Positions 58,401 to 64,000 of a stretch of 64,000 bases of DNA are shown here, in pieces. Source of the stretch: Bemisia tabaci (taxonomy: Eukaryota; Arthropoda; Insecta; Hemiptera; Aleyrodidae). The notes under the pieces are model-generated. The model was not told where the DNA came from, searched no databases, and worked only from the letters and a program-made list of their open reading frames with translations. Position 1 is the first letter of the stretch, and every line of letters starts with the position of its first letter. The position numbers were made by a program, and so were the translations under genes. The stretch spans positions 24,768,477 to 24,832,476 of the forward strand of contig NC_092801.1 of the NCBI RefSeq assembly GCF_918797505.1, given 5' to 3'.

Positions 58401-61400
58401 CATAAGGTTGCAGATCCTCGTAGTTGAACCTGCAAACGCATTTCGAGTCCCGACATGCTCCGCGAGCCCAAGGAACGTTGAGCCATGGGACTCTTCCCCA
58501 AGAGGTGTTGCATTGCATGTCACAACTACGTATGTCCGGAGCCGATTCATCACACACTCCGACAGATTGAGCTAGACGAGAAACAATTTTTTTTTTTAAA
58601 AAAAAGAAAGGGAAGGAATGCGAAAAATCGAAGGCAAAGAGGAAACGCGAATGGATAATCCTGACAAAAACTGATTGCTGTGGACGTAAGCAGGGTGACG
58701 TGAAACGTAAGAAAGAAATGAAACATTGGAAATTTGAGTGAAATATTTCATGAAATTTCGCGAGGCTCACTGGAAAAAAAACACATTGGATCTACAGTCT
58801 AGACTCTTAAAAACATCGACAAGAAAAAATACTCTTGATTCCATCGGATTTTTGGTTAGATCAAGAATCAAGCCTCTTAATTTAAGCGGATTTACTTTTG
58901 ATTTAAGCTTAAATCTGATTGAATCAAGAGTCCTTTTTCTTGTCAACGTTTTCAAGAGTCTGGACTGTAGATCCATTGTGTTTTTTTTCCAGTGCTGCGT
59001 AATATTTCATATTTTTCAGGAGTCAGAGTATGCAACCCGCACTTAGATACACAAAAATAGAAGGTCACAATTTTTACATTTTTCGAAACATGATAAGGAA
59101 CCGGTATTTTTCAATATCTTGCATAAATTACTGAAATTCCATGAAATATTTCTTGTGAAATTTCAAAATTTTATTTTTAATGAAATTTAGCCACCCTAAA
59201 CCCACGGGGCGTAAGACAGTATGTTGGAGGTTTTTTTTGCCAACGCGCGTTGAATACAAAGCGTAAAGCTGAAAATTTCAATTTTTCACACTTAATAAAT
59301 GTTCTAAAAAAGTCTTTCTATGTAAAAACGAAACCAAGGATAACCATTGATTTTCATGATTTCATAGAATTATTGGCGATGTCTTTTAAATTCATGTCCA
59401 GGTCTCCATCTTATTCAGAACTTCGCATTATCTCCAATGATGATTTCTATCATCATTGATCTATTCTGTTTTGACTTCAAAATAAAGTTAAAAATTTCAA
59501 ATCTCACTTACCTTTCTCAGAACATTAAATTCCAAGAGGGCTTGAAATGGAGCTTATAAAGTTATACGAACTTGTATATATTGCATAGGTGCTTGGAAAG
59601 ATGGCGTGTCAAAAAGAAACCAAAATAACAGTTACAACCATTTGCAACTCGTGCGTGACATGAATTCACGATTAAATAATCTATTTCTATCCTGATGCTA
59701 AGAAAAAACGCCGGATGAGTATTCCGATGTTGCCAAATTTGTTTCGAAAAAATATACTTTCTTTGTGAAAATTTATATTTTTGAAACCCATTTTTCTCTG
59801 TTTCAGGTCCATGTCAGTTGGTTTCCTTTCGCAGAGCACCACCTAAACTGTCACTCCTGAGAGGGCAGCTTTTTTTTTTATTTTTTCATTTTTTATTTTT
59901 TAGAATTTGTGGCGGGTTTTAGCATCCACGGTTTCCTCTACTTTCCAGTGAATATTGAATTCAACGGAATTTTTTTAAAAGCGTGAGCTTCGAGTGAGTG
60001 TCACGATGTGACACTTCGCTGATCACGCTGAATGCAGTGATCACGCTGAAATGCAGTGATAGGAGTCATTAGACTGCATTAGGTCGTCCTGCATTGACGT
60101 GAAATTGTTTTTTCGATCGAATATGTGCCGTTGTGACGGCAATTTTTTTGTGTGCATAATTCGAGAATTTCATAATTTTGACCTTTTTTTGCGTATGCTT
60201 CGGCACTTAGCTCGGCCTGCAAACCATCTAGGTTTAAAAATAAGTTCATGGCGACACGGCACTTCGGGAAACACAGAGATGTTACCAAGAAATAAGGGGA
60301 ATGTACCAAATTTCTTATTATTAGTAGCTTAGAAAGTGTCAGTCATAAATAACCCCCAAAATTAGGAATCTGATATTAAGTGACGTTGGTAAAAATATGG
60401 CTAAAAAGAGATATTTTGATTTTACGGAGGGATTCGGACAGTATAATTATTCAACATTGTTTGAGTCTGAGAGCAGTAGTAGCAAAAAGGAAAAATTAGA
60501 AAAAGTAACAAAAAATGAAATGTTTTAATGAATTTTGACTCGCGCACAGTCAACTTTTTGAAGTTCCCGACAGAGTCAAAATTCGGTAAAACGTTTTAAT
60601 ATTATTTTATACCCTTGAGTCTTTCCTCTGTATAAACTCATTCTAAAAGGAATACTAGGGGGAGTGTGACACCTGCTCAGTCGAGACTGATTTTTTCAAA
60701 AGTCGTTTACGCTTTTTTTGAAACTCATTCACTCGAATAAAAAGAGGAGTGAAAAACAACCAGTGAACTCCAACACAATGTGTTGATAAGGCGCGTCATA
60801 GACTAGTATATATCAACGTCCTTAGTTTTCATTTACAGAGATTTTAGTATAGGTATGCAGCACACAAAGGGAATTCTCGATCCAACGCTGCGAGGTCAAC
60901 CACGCACCCTACTTTTTGGACGGCCCTCGGGCGAAAAAAATTATGAAGGCGAAGCCATAAGAGAATTTTGTAGGCATTTTGTATACGTTTTTTCAAAATC
61001 TCCGCTCCATTTTATTTTATGGGAAAGAGAACTAATCAACGCTTGACAATTTGCCAGTATATTCTTCACTCCCATTAGAAAAATCAGGAAGGTTATCACG
61101 AAATTATGTTGAGTATTTGTGTATCAGAAAACTAGCAGTGAACTCCAACACAATGTGTTCATAAGGCGCGTCATATAGACTAGTATATATAGGTCGATAT
61201 ACCTATTCACTCCCTGAATTTACAAATCAAGTCCATGAGTGAATATATGTGAAAATTAATATGCTTCAGTCATTCTGGGGTTGCCTTTATTTTTTCGTGA
61301 ATCATACTTGTTGTCATTATCAATCCCAAAATCCATAAATTTTCCTTAAATTAAACGAATTGACGTAACAAATCAATGTTTGTCTACCTCCTGACATGGG

Positions 61401-63195
61401 AATTGAATTCTACGTGTATAAATACTTATTTATCGATAAATTGAACTGGATAAATGTGTGAACAACGATTAGCAGCACGCGGCAACATCAATTTAACAAG
61501 GAAACGGCAAAGATTAGGTGGGATTTTAGCTTTCTAACGCGACAAAGAACCTCAAATGGCCCATTAGAGGTCTGAAAATGTTAGTGTTTCTGGACTTACC
61601 TCTTCTCCAAGCAGGTTCAATATTTTACGGCACATTATCAGCGGAGACAAGTTATCATTATGTGGGGCACTGCAATAAGTACTGCATATAATTGTTTGTC
61701 AGGAGTAACGACTTAAATTTGTTGGAATTTGATGCGAAAACATACTATGGCACATTTGTTGTTAAAAATTATAGGATTTGTCGTATAATTTTCTGCTATC
61801 TGTCGTTTCTAAATTTCAAGCAACTGTACATTACCACGCGCGCTCATGAATTCTTCCAACTTAAATTTAATTTAACTGAAATGTAACTTAAATTTAAGCA
61901 TCTGAAGTTACCTTCCTTGGCAAACTACATATTCAGCGCGCACTTCACACACTGAAATATTTAGCGTTATAATTTCACGATTGGACCAAATGGATCCCAT
62001 TTAGCAAAAAGAAACCAGCCTGATCACAGTGTTTTCAAAATGTTGCCACTTCTTCTTTCCTTATAAAAATACTTAATATATGAAGGGCCTGGAGACAACG
62101 TGCATAAGTGCAATTTTTCCTATTTCGAGAAAGACGTGTTTGAAATTTCGAAAAGACATGGATCCTTAAGGCGGAAAGAAAGTTCGGATTGACATTTTGA
62201 TGCTTAAAAATTGGAATTTGGGAGAATTTCTCACAGAATATGCATTTTAAGACTGTATCTAATTGAAATCATCAATAACTCAATTTCTTTCATAAACTGC
62301 GCTTATGCACCTTGTCCTCCAATCCCCCCTATGCACAGTATTAAAACGTACAGTCATTTTCCTTCAATATTAACAATCTTTTGATGGAAAGTAAAAAGTA
62401 TCTGCTATCCTGGATTTTTGTTTTAAAATTATGAAGAAATAACATTCTTGCAATACTGTAATCGTGTTGGTTCCTCTTTTGCTAAATGCGATCCAAATGT
62501 AACCCCCATACACTGGTGTTAAGACCCAAGGCTCGTGAGAGCAAAAACGATTAATCTTATAGTTTTTAGCAAAGACCTGTATTCTGAAAAATTTACATGA
62601 AATTCAACTATCCTTAAGTCAATCGCTCAACACACAATTGAATGCCGGAGCCCATGCATAGTGAATCTAATCAGTCAGAGAGGTCGGACATGAAATTTTT
62701 TACTAAAACTGCAAATTTTAATGTTAAAATCGTCACATTTTAAATTTTAAGGGGTGCTTCTTGAAGAAATTTACACGAGAAAACCACTGAAACCACTTTT
62801 AGAACCTCAAAATTTTATGTAAACGGAGTTAAAGGCGTTTAAAGTTTCCAAATTTTGTTCGACTTTTCCTATGACTCGACCACCGTGCCACGTGCAAATG
62901 ACGCACAGTCACAAACGGACCCAGGTAGAAAGGATGAAATTTAGAGCATAGCACTTGTATTACTACTGGATCTTCAAAGTTTTTTAGCGCACCAGAAAGC
63001 AATGAAAATAGGATTTACAATAAATACTTTTTACTAGAAGCCTCTACATTAATTTTGACGATATAAACCAGATAAACTTTCCTCCTGAACTACCCTCCTT
63101 TATAATTATGTTACTGAAATTTTTTTGGTACTACCTCGGAAGGGTGCCACAAGAAACGCATTCACAACCAGAAGAGAAAAGTGAATCTCTATCAT
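39232..63195 (-). CDS. Secreted papain-family (C1A) cysteine protease-like protein with an N-terminal defensin-like cysteine-rich domain; 12 coding exons, 534 aa
   Basis: Manual gene model on the minus strand. Coding exons in transcription order: 63195-63135, 61951-61912, 61669-61600, 60216-60183, 58571-58324, 55598-55403, 50963-50602, 48390-48282, 44958-44702, 42745-42655, 41397-41351, 39321-39232. All introns are GT-AG, phases join without a stop, and the total of 1605 nt is divisible by 3. Domains: signal peptide about 1-20; six-cysteine CS-alpha-beta-like pattern 75-115; I29 prodomain about 158-220; Ser/Arg-rich linker about 253-300; C1A catalytic domain about 321-534. Visible motifs are CGACWAF (catalytic Cys347), DGCHGG (384-388 region), INHAG (catalytic His480) and WIVRFSVESDWG, where the catalytic Asn is Phe496. 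Known of the family: papain-like enzymes are made as zymogens and act in the gut, lysosome or secretions. Inferred: a secreted protein with reduced or altered activity. The I29-to-stop chain is very likely right; exons 1-4 are tentative. Confidence 0.85.
39500..39640. mobile_element. GCATTTTGCAATTTGGAAC-family hairpin (intron 11)
   Basis: AACTGCATTTTGCATTTCGG and CAAATTGCAAAATTTAGTCC are inverted, with GGCACATACGTTGTTTTTAA inside. Confidence 0.7.
39925..40545. mobile_element. Long inverted repeat with GTTGGGTTCGGACCCAACAT arms (intron 11)
   Basis: 39930-40060 is mirrored by about 40380-40530 (GTATGCAACCCGGCCCACCG and the inverse). The middle carries a third, partial arm at 40215-40330. Confidence 0.7.
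40655..40925. mobile_element. Hairpin with AAAAGGCAGGACGTTTCGAGC arms (intron 11)
   Basis: The arms are near-perfect inverted copies, including CTGACCCCAGCCGTTA at the centre. One strand reads CTGAAAATGAGCTGG...CGAAACGTCC. A partial copy is at 17650-17745. Confidence 0.75.
41351..41397 (-). CDS. Exon 11: active-site Asn block, with Asn replaced by Phe
   Basis: Acceptor CCTCTCTGTTTCAG, donor TTACAG|GTAATC. It encodes AWIVRFSVESDWGLQ, which aligns position by position with the family WIVKNSWGxDWG. The Asn is Phe496, and the W-G pair after Ser is Val-Glu. The other two frames either stop or lack the motif. The flanking Trp residues and the spacing are kept, so the replacement is not an artefact of exon choice. 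Confidence 0.9.
42292..42456. mobile_element. hAT MITE, 165-bp family, intact with 8-bp duplication (intron 10/11 region)
   Basis: CAGTGGCGTGGCGTG to CACGCCACGCCACTG, flanked by ATGTTTAA at 42284-42291 and 42457-42464. It lies about 200 bp downstream of exon 10, in intron 10. Confidence 0.93.
42655..42745 (-). CDS. Exon 10: catalytic histidine exon
   Basis: Acceptor TTTTCCGTTCCAG, donor ACGG|GTATTT. It encodes HYVSGVYDSPGC and KINHAGVIVGQYT. SGVYD and NHAGVIVG are the classic C1A block; His480 is the general base. The phase-1 end joins exon 11, giving QYTDAW. Confidence 0.95.
42925..43150. repeat. Dispersed TTGCCAAATT...ACTCTCAAATGTTCATACGGC repeat (intron 9)
   Basis: Inverted-repeat-like sequence shared with 54850-55115, 59700-59770 and 63825-64000. 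Confidence 0.6.
43151..44677. other. Rest of intron 9: low-complexity sequence
   Basis: 43790-44150 is a strongly purine-rich AGAAGA/GAATAA tract on the plus strand. This gives misleading Ser/Leu-rich ORFs on the minus strand. A C16 run is at 44561-44576. No additional exon was found. Confidence 0.5.
44702..44958 (-). CDS. Exon 9: LIDC ... GCHGG ... SYPY segment of the catalytic domain
   Basis: Acceptor GAATGTCAACAG, donor CTCCAG|GTGGGA. It contains LIDC, NDGCHGGDM (family GCxGG), a helix, and SYPYMARNGRC (family YPY...C), then ends PLPSILYAPLELQ. These are the conserved disulphide-bearing loops and the strand before the His loop of C1A proteases. A hAT MITE is inserted 33 bp upstream of the acceptor. 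Confidence 0.95.
44992..45155. mobile_element. hAT MITE, 165-bp family, 33 bp upstream of an exon acceptor
   Basis: CAGTGGCGTAGCGTG to CACGCCACGCTACTG, flanked by ATAGGAGA at 44984-44991 and 45156-45163. It sits in intron 8, next to the acceptor of exon 9, inside an older hairpin copy. Confidence 0.93.
45250..45479. mobile_element. CACTGGAAAA-family MITE, copy 5 (intron 8)
   Basis: CAGTGGAAAAAGAAACTTATT to AATGTGTTTTTTTCCCCCAGTG. Nested in a broken large-hairpin copy. Confidence 0.8.
46260..46800. repeat. AT-rich palindromic and GAGAGA/GTTAAAAAA low-complexity array
   Basis: 46275-46440 is almost only A and T, with AATATTTTAAAAATATT-like palindromes. 46568-46745 alternates GAGAGAGAG with GTTAAAAAAAATGA units. 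Confidence 0.8.
46915..47118 (+). mobile_element. tRNA-derived SINE-like sequence
   Basis: An A-box-like TGGTCTGGTGGTAAAG is followed about 45 bases later by the B-box-like GGGTTCTAATCCC. Flanking CCTGGCT and GACTAGG could pair as a degraded acceptor stem. An unrelated body of about 110 bp (TGATCCACCACCTGGTAGTA) follows, then an A-rich end. RNA polymerase III boxes of this spacing mark tRNA genes and SINEs; the poor folding argues for a SINE. Confidence 0.55.
47420..48281. other. Rest of intron 8 next to exon 8
   Basis: No repeat pair or exon was recognised. Confidence 0.35.
48282..48390 (-). CDS. Exon 8: catalytic cysteine exon (CGACWAF)
   Basis: Acceptor TGTTGCTTCTAG, donor AAACAAG|GTTAGTC. 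It encodes NQHGRKCGACWAFAVLG and ends in TSLSKQ. This is the canonical papain motif NQGxCGSCWAF ... LSEQ, with Cys347 as nucleophile. Two extra residues (His and Lys) sit in the oxyanion loop between the Gln and the first Cys. In-frame stops lie immediately upstream of the acceptor and just beyond the donor, so the boundaries are tight. Joining to exon 9 restores SLSKQALIDC, matching the family LSEQxLVDC. Confidence 0.95.
48706..48960. mobile_element. Repeat ending in the GCGCCTACAAACCTAAC palindrome (intron 7)
   Basis: 48884-48955 is a hairpin: GGCGCCTACAAACCTAACAT to GTTAGGTTTGTAGGCGCC, with the centre GATACTTCACGCATTGCG / CGCAATGCGTGAGGTATC. The preceding AGAGCGGAGCGGCATGCGC also recurs at 56550. 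Confidence 0.65.
49616..50560. mobile_element. Large hairpin element, copy 3, with an inserted element (intron 7)
   Basis: Left arm from GGAGATGTTGCATGTGTGAG, right end at CACACATGCAACATCTCCAT. Complete apart from the 50081-50505 insertion in the right arm. It ends about 40 bp before the donor of exon 7. Confidence 0.85.
50081..50505. mobile_element. Harbinger-like MITE (TAA duplication) nested in the hairpin
   Basis: Ends GGGCTTTTTCTCCACG and CGTGGAGACAAGGCC, with TAA at 50078-50080 and 50506-50508. Other hairpin copies (14300, 31385) show the uninterrupted ACATAAGAATCAAC site. 3-bp TWA duplication and GGGC ends fit the PIF/Harbinger group. Confidence 0.8.
50602..50963 (-). CDS. Exon 7: end of the prodomain, Ser/Arg-rich linker, start of the mature protease
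   Basis: Acceptor CCTGTTGACAG, donor ATCTCAG|GTAATG. It begins QEWQDEMG, completing the I29 domain (FTDYTSQEW). A compositionally biased linker follows at residues 250-300 (SSRSSSRGDRSNRGSRSPSP and repeated SER/SSR). Then come VRRIVGRD and TLDWRIPAAFYPP; DWR is where mature papain-like chains usually begin. The GC-rich, Ser/Arg-biased composition is unlike the neighbouring AT-rich exons. The dibasic RR at 309-310 may be a cleavage point (inference). Confidence 0.92.
50996..51381. mobile_element. GGACGTATTTCTACC-family hairpin, copy 2 (intron 6)
   Basis: TTGGACGTATTTCTACCAAAC is mirrored by TCGGTAGAAATACGTCCA. The next pair, GAGAAATATGGGGTGTGCT, also inverts. AGTT flanks both sides. Confidence 0.75.
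51386..51636. mobile_element. GATTGCATTTTGCAAA-family hairpin, copy 2 (intron 6)
   Basis: GATTGCATTTTGCAAAAAGG and CCTTTTTCCAAAATGCAATC. Directly abuts the preceding hairpin. Confidence 0.75.
51690..52010. repeat. GCGTTACGTAA / GGGGGAGGGG spaced repeats (intron 6)
   Basis: At least five occurrences of a GCGTTAC motif, each followed within 10-30 bases by a G-rich GGGGGAGG run. Confidence 0.6.
53231..53845. repeat. Direct tandem duplication, period 307 bp (intron 6)
   Basis: CTTCCGTCGCATTT at 53231 and 53538. The copies are about 90% alike by eye through ATGAAGG(A/C)TATTTCAATT. Mirrored ORFs in the two copies reflect the duplication, not a gene. Confidence 0.9.
53911..54357. mobile_element. 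AAGGTGATTCGATGGACGCC-family hairpin, complete (intron 6)
   Basis: The left end is mirrored by GTGTCCATCGAATCACCTT. Arms of about 215 bp meet near 54135 (GAAACTGCACTCGAATGCGA). Confidence 0.85.
54850..55275. mobile_element. Two adjoining repeats in intron 6
   Basis: 54850-55115 has inverted ends around GTATGAGCCCTTAGGCGTTG / GAATGTTCATACGGCG. 55140-55275 is a GCATTTTGCAATTAGGAAC-family hairpin, just upstream of the exon 6 donor region. Confidence 0.65.
55403..55598 (-). CDS. Exon 6: I29 cathepsin propeptide-inhibitor domain
   Basis: Acceptor TTGTATGTCAG, donor ACCA|GTAAGTAT. It reads AKVIR and then the I29 pattern: EEQFEAFKKAYKKKY, an ELRRFDIFKQNL block resembling the ERFNIN motif, and GVGPFTDYT, equivalent to the N-x-F-x-D stretch of cathepsin L proregions. 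In this family the prodomain blocks the active site until it is cleaved. Exon 7 continues the motif (TSQEW). Confidence 0.92.
55599..58323. other. Intron 5
   Basis: Contains the GGCACCTACAAACCTAAG palindrome (56584-56662) with its GAGCGGAGCGGCGTG neighbour, and a GC-rich hairpin island at 58216-58275. The rest is AT-rich with no recognised repeat or exon. Confidence 0.5.
58216..58275. repeat. GC-rich island with a GNA-triloop hairpin
   Basis: GGCCGC-GTA-GCGGCC at 58242-58256, bordered by GCGCCCCGGGGG and GAGCCCCCTAG. Resembles the 30155-30254 cluster. Confidence 0.7.
58324..58571 (-). CDS. Exon 5: defensin-like CS-alpha-beta cysteine-rich domain
   Basis: Acceptor TTTCTCGTCTAG, strong donor GATTGAG|GTAAGAAC. 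It encodes residues 70-151. Cysteines fall as Cys75-x9-Cys85-x3-Cys89-x18-Cys108-x4-Cys113-x1-Cys115, followed by Cys130. The CxxxC ... CxC arrangement is the hallmark of CS-alpha-beta peptides such as insect defensins, although the x18 loop is longer than the usual 9-10. The three Trp in the long loop (93, 98, 103) are unusual. The domain is followed by a basic stretch (SFKSKRRY) that could be a processing site. The assignment rests on spacing only. Confidence 0.75.
58768..58994. mobile_element. CACTGGAAAA-family MITE, copy 6 (intron 4)
   Basis: CACTGGAAAAAAAACACATTG to TGTGTTTTTTTTCCAGTG, with inner TTGATTCCATCGG / CTGATTGAATCAA. One of the best-preserved copies. Confidence 0.88.
60183..60216 (-). 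CDS. Exon 4: 34-nt micro-exon (AELSAEAYAKK)
   Basis: Acceptor ATGGTTTGCAG is good. The donor AAAG|GTCAAA is weak. It starts in phase 0 and ends in phase 1, exactly as needed to join exon 3 to exon 5, where it makes Ala69. This is the least secure exon of the model; another small exon in the same intron could replace it. Confidence 0.4.
60217..61599. other. Intron 3
   Basis: A direct repeat of about 40 bp containing CAGTGAACTCCAACACAATG occurs at 60762 and 61133, each followed by GGCGCGTCATA and a TAGTATATAT stretch. No other structure was seen. Confidence 0.5.
61600..61669 (-). CDS. Exon 3: 70-nt exon of the leader region
   Basis: Acceptor TTATTGCAG and a near-consensus donor GAAGAG|GTAAGTCC. 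Only one frame is open through the exon. It codes for residues 34-57, including Cys47 and the segment LIMCRKILNLLGEE. Entry phase 2 matches exon 2. No family was recognised. Together with exon 2 it gives three cysteines (22, 31, 47) ahead of the CS-alpha-beta-like domain. Confidence 0.55.
61912..61951 (-). CDS. Exon 2: 40-nt micro-exon with two cysteines
   Basis: Acceptor AATATTTCAG, donor GGAAG|GTAACT. Only one of the three frames is open; it reads CEVRAEYVVCQG (residues 22-33). It begins in phase 1 and ends in phase 2, matching exons 1 and 3. It has no recognised domain. It is too short to score on coding content, so support comes from splice sites and phase. Confidence 0.5.
61985..62496. 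mobile_element. Long hairpin, GATTGCATTTTGCAAA-related (intron 1)
   Basis: ATGGATCCCATTTAGCAAAA at the left and TTTTGCTAAATGCGATCCAA at the right, with a second inner pair (ATTTCGAGAAAG...). About 510 bp. Confidence 0.65.
62655..62890. mobile_element. GTCGGACA-family hairpin, copy 2 (intron 1)
   Basis: GTGAATCTAATCAGTCAGAG to CTATGACTCGACCAC, with the CCCCTTAAAATTTAAAATGTG motif in inverse orientation. Confidence 0.65.
63135..63195 (-). CDS. Exon 1: start codon and signal peptide
   Basis: ATG at 63195 with A at -3. It encodes 20 residues containing the hydrophobic stretch IHFSLLVVNAFLVAP, which looks like a secretion signal, plus one base of codon 21. The donor reads CGAG|GTAGTA. Phase 1 matches exon 2. 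A possible acceptor (TTTTCCCCTTGCCTAG) lies 11 bases before the ATG, so an upstream non-coding exon may exist. Nothing but the hydrophobic core and the phase supports this exon, so it is tentative. Confidence 0.55.
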
Positions 63196-64000
63196 CTTAA
63201 ATTACTCTAGGCAAGGGGAAAACAAATACTACTGGCAGAAAACTAAAGGTCCCGCGGCATCGAAAGTACGAAAAATGGGGGAGATAAAAAAGAGAAATAA
63301 AATGAAAAATCGATGTATGCACGATTGCCAATTTTGTCGAAAAATTTACATATTTCCTGATCGTGAGAGAGTAAGATACAAATTCAGTCAACAACTTGGA
63401 AACGATGTCTCTTTAGAAATAAAAAAGGCTCGAGAGATGTATACAACAGAAAACACGTAACCCTGTCTCTGGGCATAGTATTTTTTTTCTGCTAGGAAGG
63501 GGGGGGGGGGCTTTCAATTTCGAGCGAAAATAGAATGACAGTGAATTGTCTGAGTTTGGAGGAACATGATATGCGTCAAACTTTAGAGGTTTAAAAAACG
63601 CAGCACGTCACATTTCCTTCTGAATAGGAAGAAATGCAACCAATAAAACAAAGGAAATAGTTGCTCTCTTCAGCACGCGCGCATAGGGGCACTGTTGATC
63701 GTTCATTTCTGGGTGTAACGTGTTTCCTGTATGGAATTTTTTCGTTTTTTCGGATTTCACGAAATCAATTGCAGCTGAAACGGTATAACCGACGGAACTT
63801 CCAAAAAGCCATACCCTCAATAAGTACTGCCGTGCTAAGGAAAAACGCCGTATGAACATTCGAGAGTTGCCAAATTTCTTTCGATAAATTGTTTATTCTT
63901 TAGGAAAGCTGTGGATATTTTTCCTTGAAATTTACAGGAGCTTTAGGTGAAATTGCGAATAAAATTATCTGAAAAATTGGAGGAAAATATTCATAAGTTT
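63196..64000. other. Upstream flank of the protease-like gene
   Basis: No TATA box or initiator that I can defend. 63825-64000 is the start of the AAAAACGCCGTATGAAC / TTGCCAAATTT repeat and runs off the window. Confidence 0.35.

Noticed and set aside
59512..59553. Possible exon APFQALLEFNVLRK with a strong GTAAGTGAG donor in intron 4
   Set aside because: Its phases (in 1, out 0) fit neither exon 3 nor exon 5. The 34-nt exon at 60183-60216 fits both.

Overview
The window looks like AT-rich, repeat-saturated nuclear DNA of an arthropod, probably an insect. GT-AG introns are visible, many DNA-transposon-derived hairpins (MITEs) are present, and there is a Jockey-type LINE ORF1. No bacterial gene layout (operons, Shine-Dalgarno sites, dense ORFs) is seen. 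The species cannot be named from the sequence alone. I had no search tools, so every family name comes from motifs and memory.

The main result is one protein-coding gene on the minus strand, from the ATG at 63195 to the TAA at 39232. I assembled it by hand from 12 coding exons (61, 40, 70, 34, 248, 196, 362, 109, 257, 91, 47 and 90 nt; 1605 nt in all). All junctions are GT-AG and all phases agree, giving a 534-residue protein. In order it has a signal peptide, a short Cys-containing leader, a defensin-like CS-alpha-beta cysteine pattern, an I29 cathepsin prodomain, a Ser/Arg-rich linker with a dibasic site, and a papain-family (C1A) catalytic domain. The catalytic Cys and His are present, but the catalytic Asn position reads Phe. 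The introns are full of MITEs.

Region by region. 0-6 kb: a possible C48-protease remnant, a GTCAGGG-rich TIR element, two palindromic MITEs, and a duplicated LINE reverse-transcriptase tail in which one copy serves as an empty site for two MITE insertions. 6.3-8.3 kb: a foldback element whose arms carry a 166-bp tandem repeat. 8.3-20.5 kb: MITEs and tandem repeats. 20.5-23.3 kb: two non-autonomous hAT elements, each with a perfect 8-bp target duplication. 23.3-33.5 kb: further hairpins and a cluster of four GNA-triloop mini-hairpins. 33.6-35.8 kb: a complete ORF1-only LINE derivative (half-LINE) with poly-A tail and 10-bp target duplication. 39.2-63.2 kb: the protease-like gene, with nested elements and a tRNA-derived SINE in its introns. 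63.2-64 kb: its upstream flank.

The protease-like gene is presumably secreted. The exon chain from the cysteine-rich domain through the catalytic domain is well supported by conserved motifs. The first four small exons rest on splice sites, phase and the signal peptide, and are less certain.
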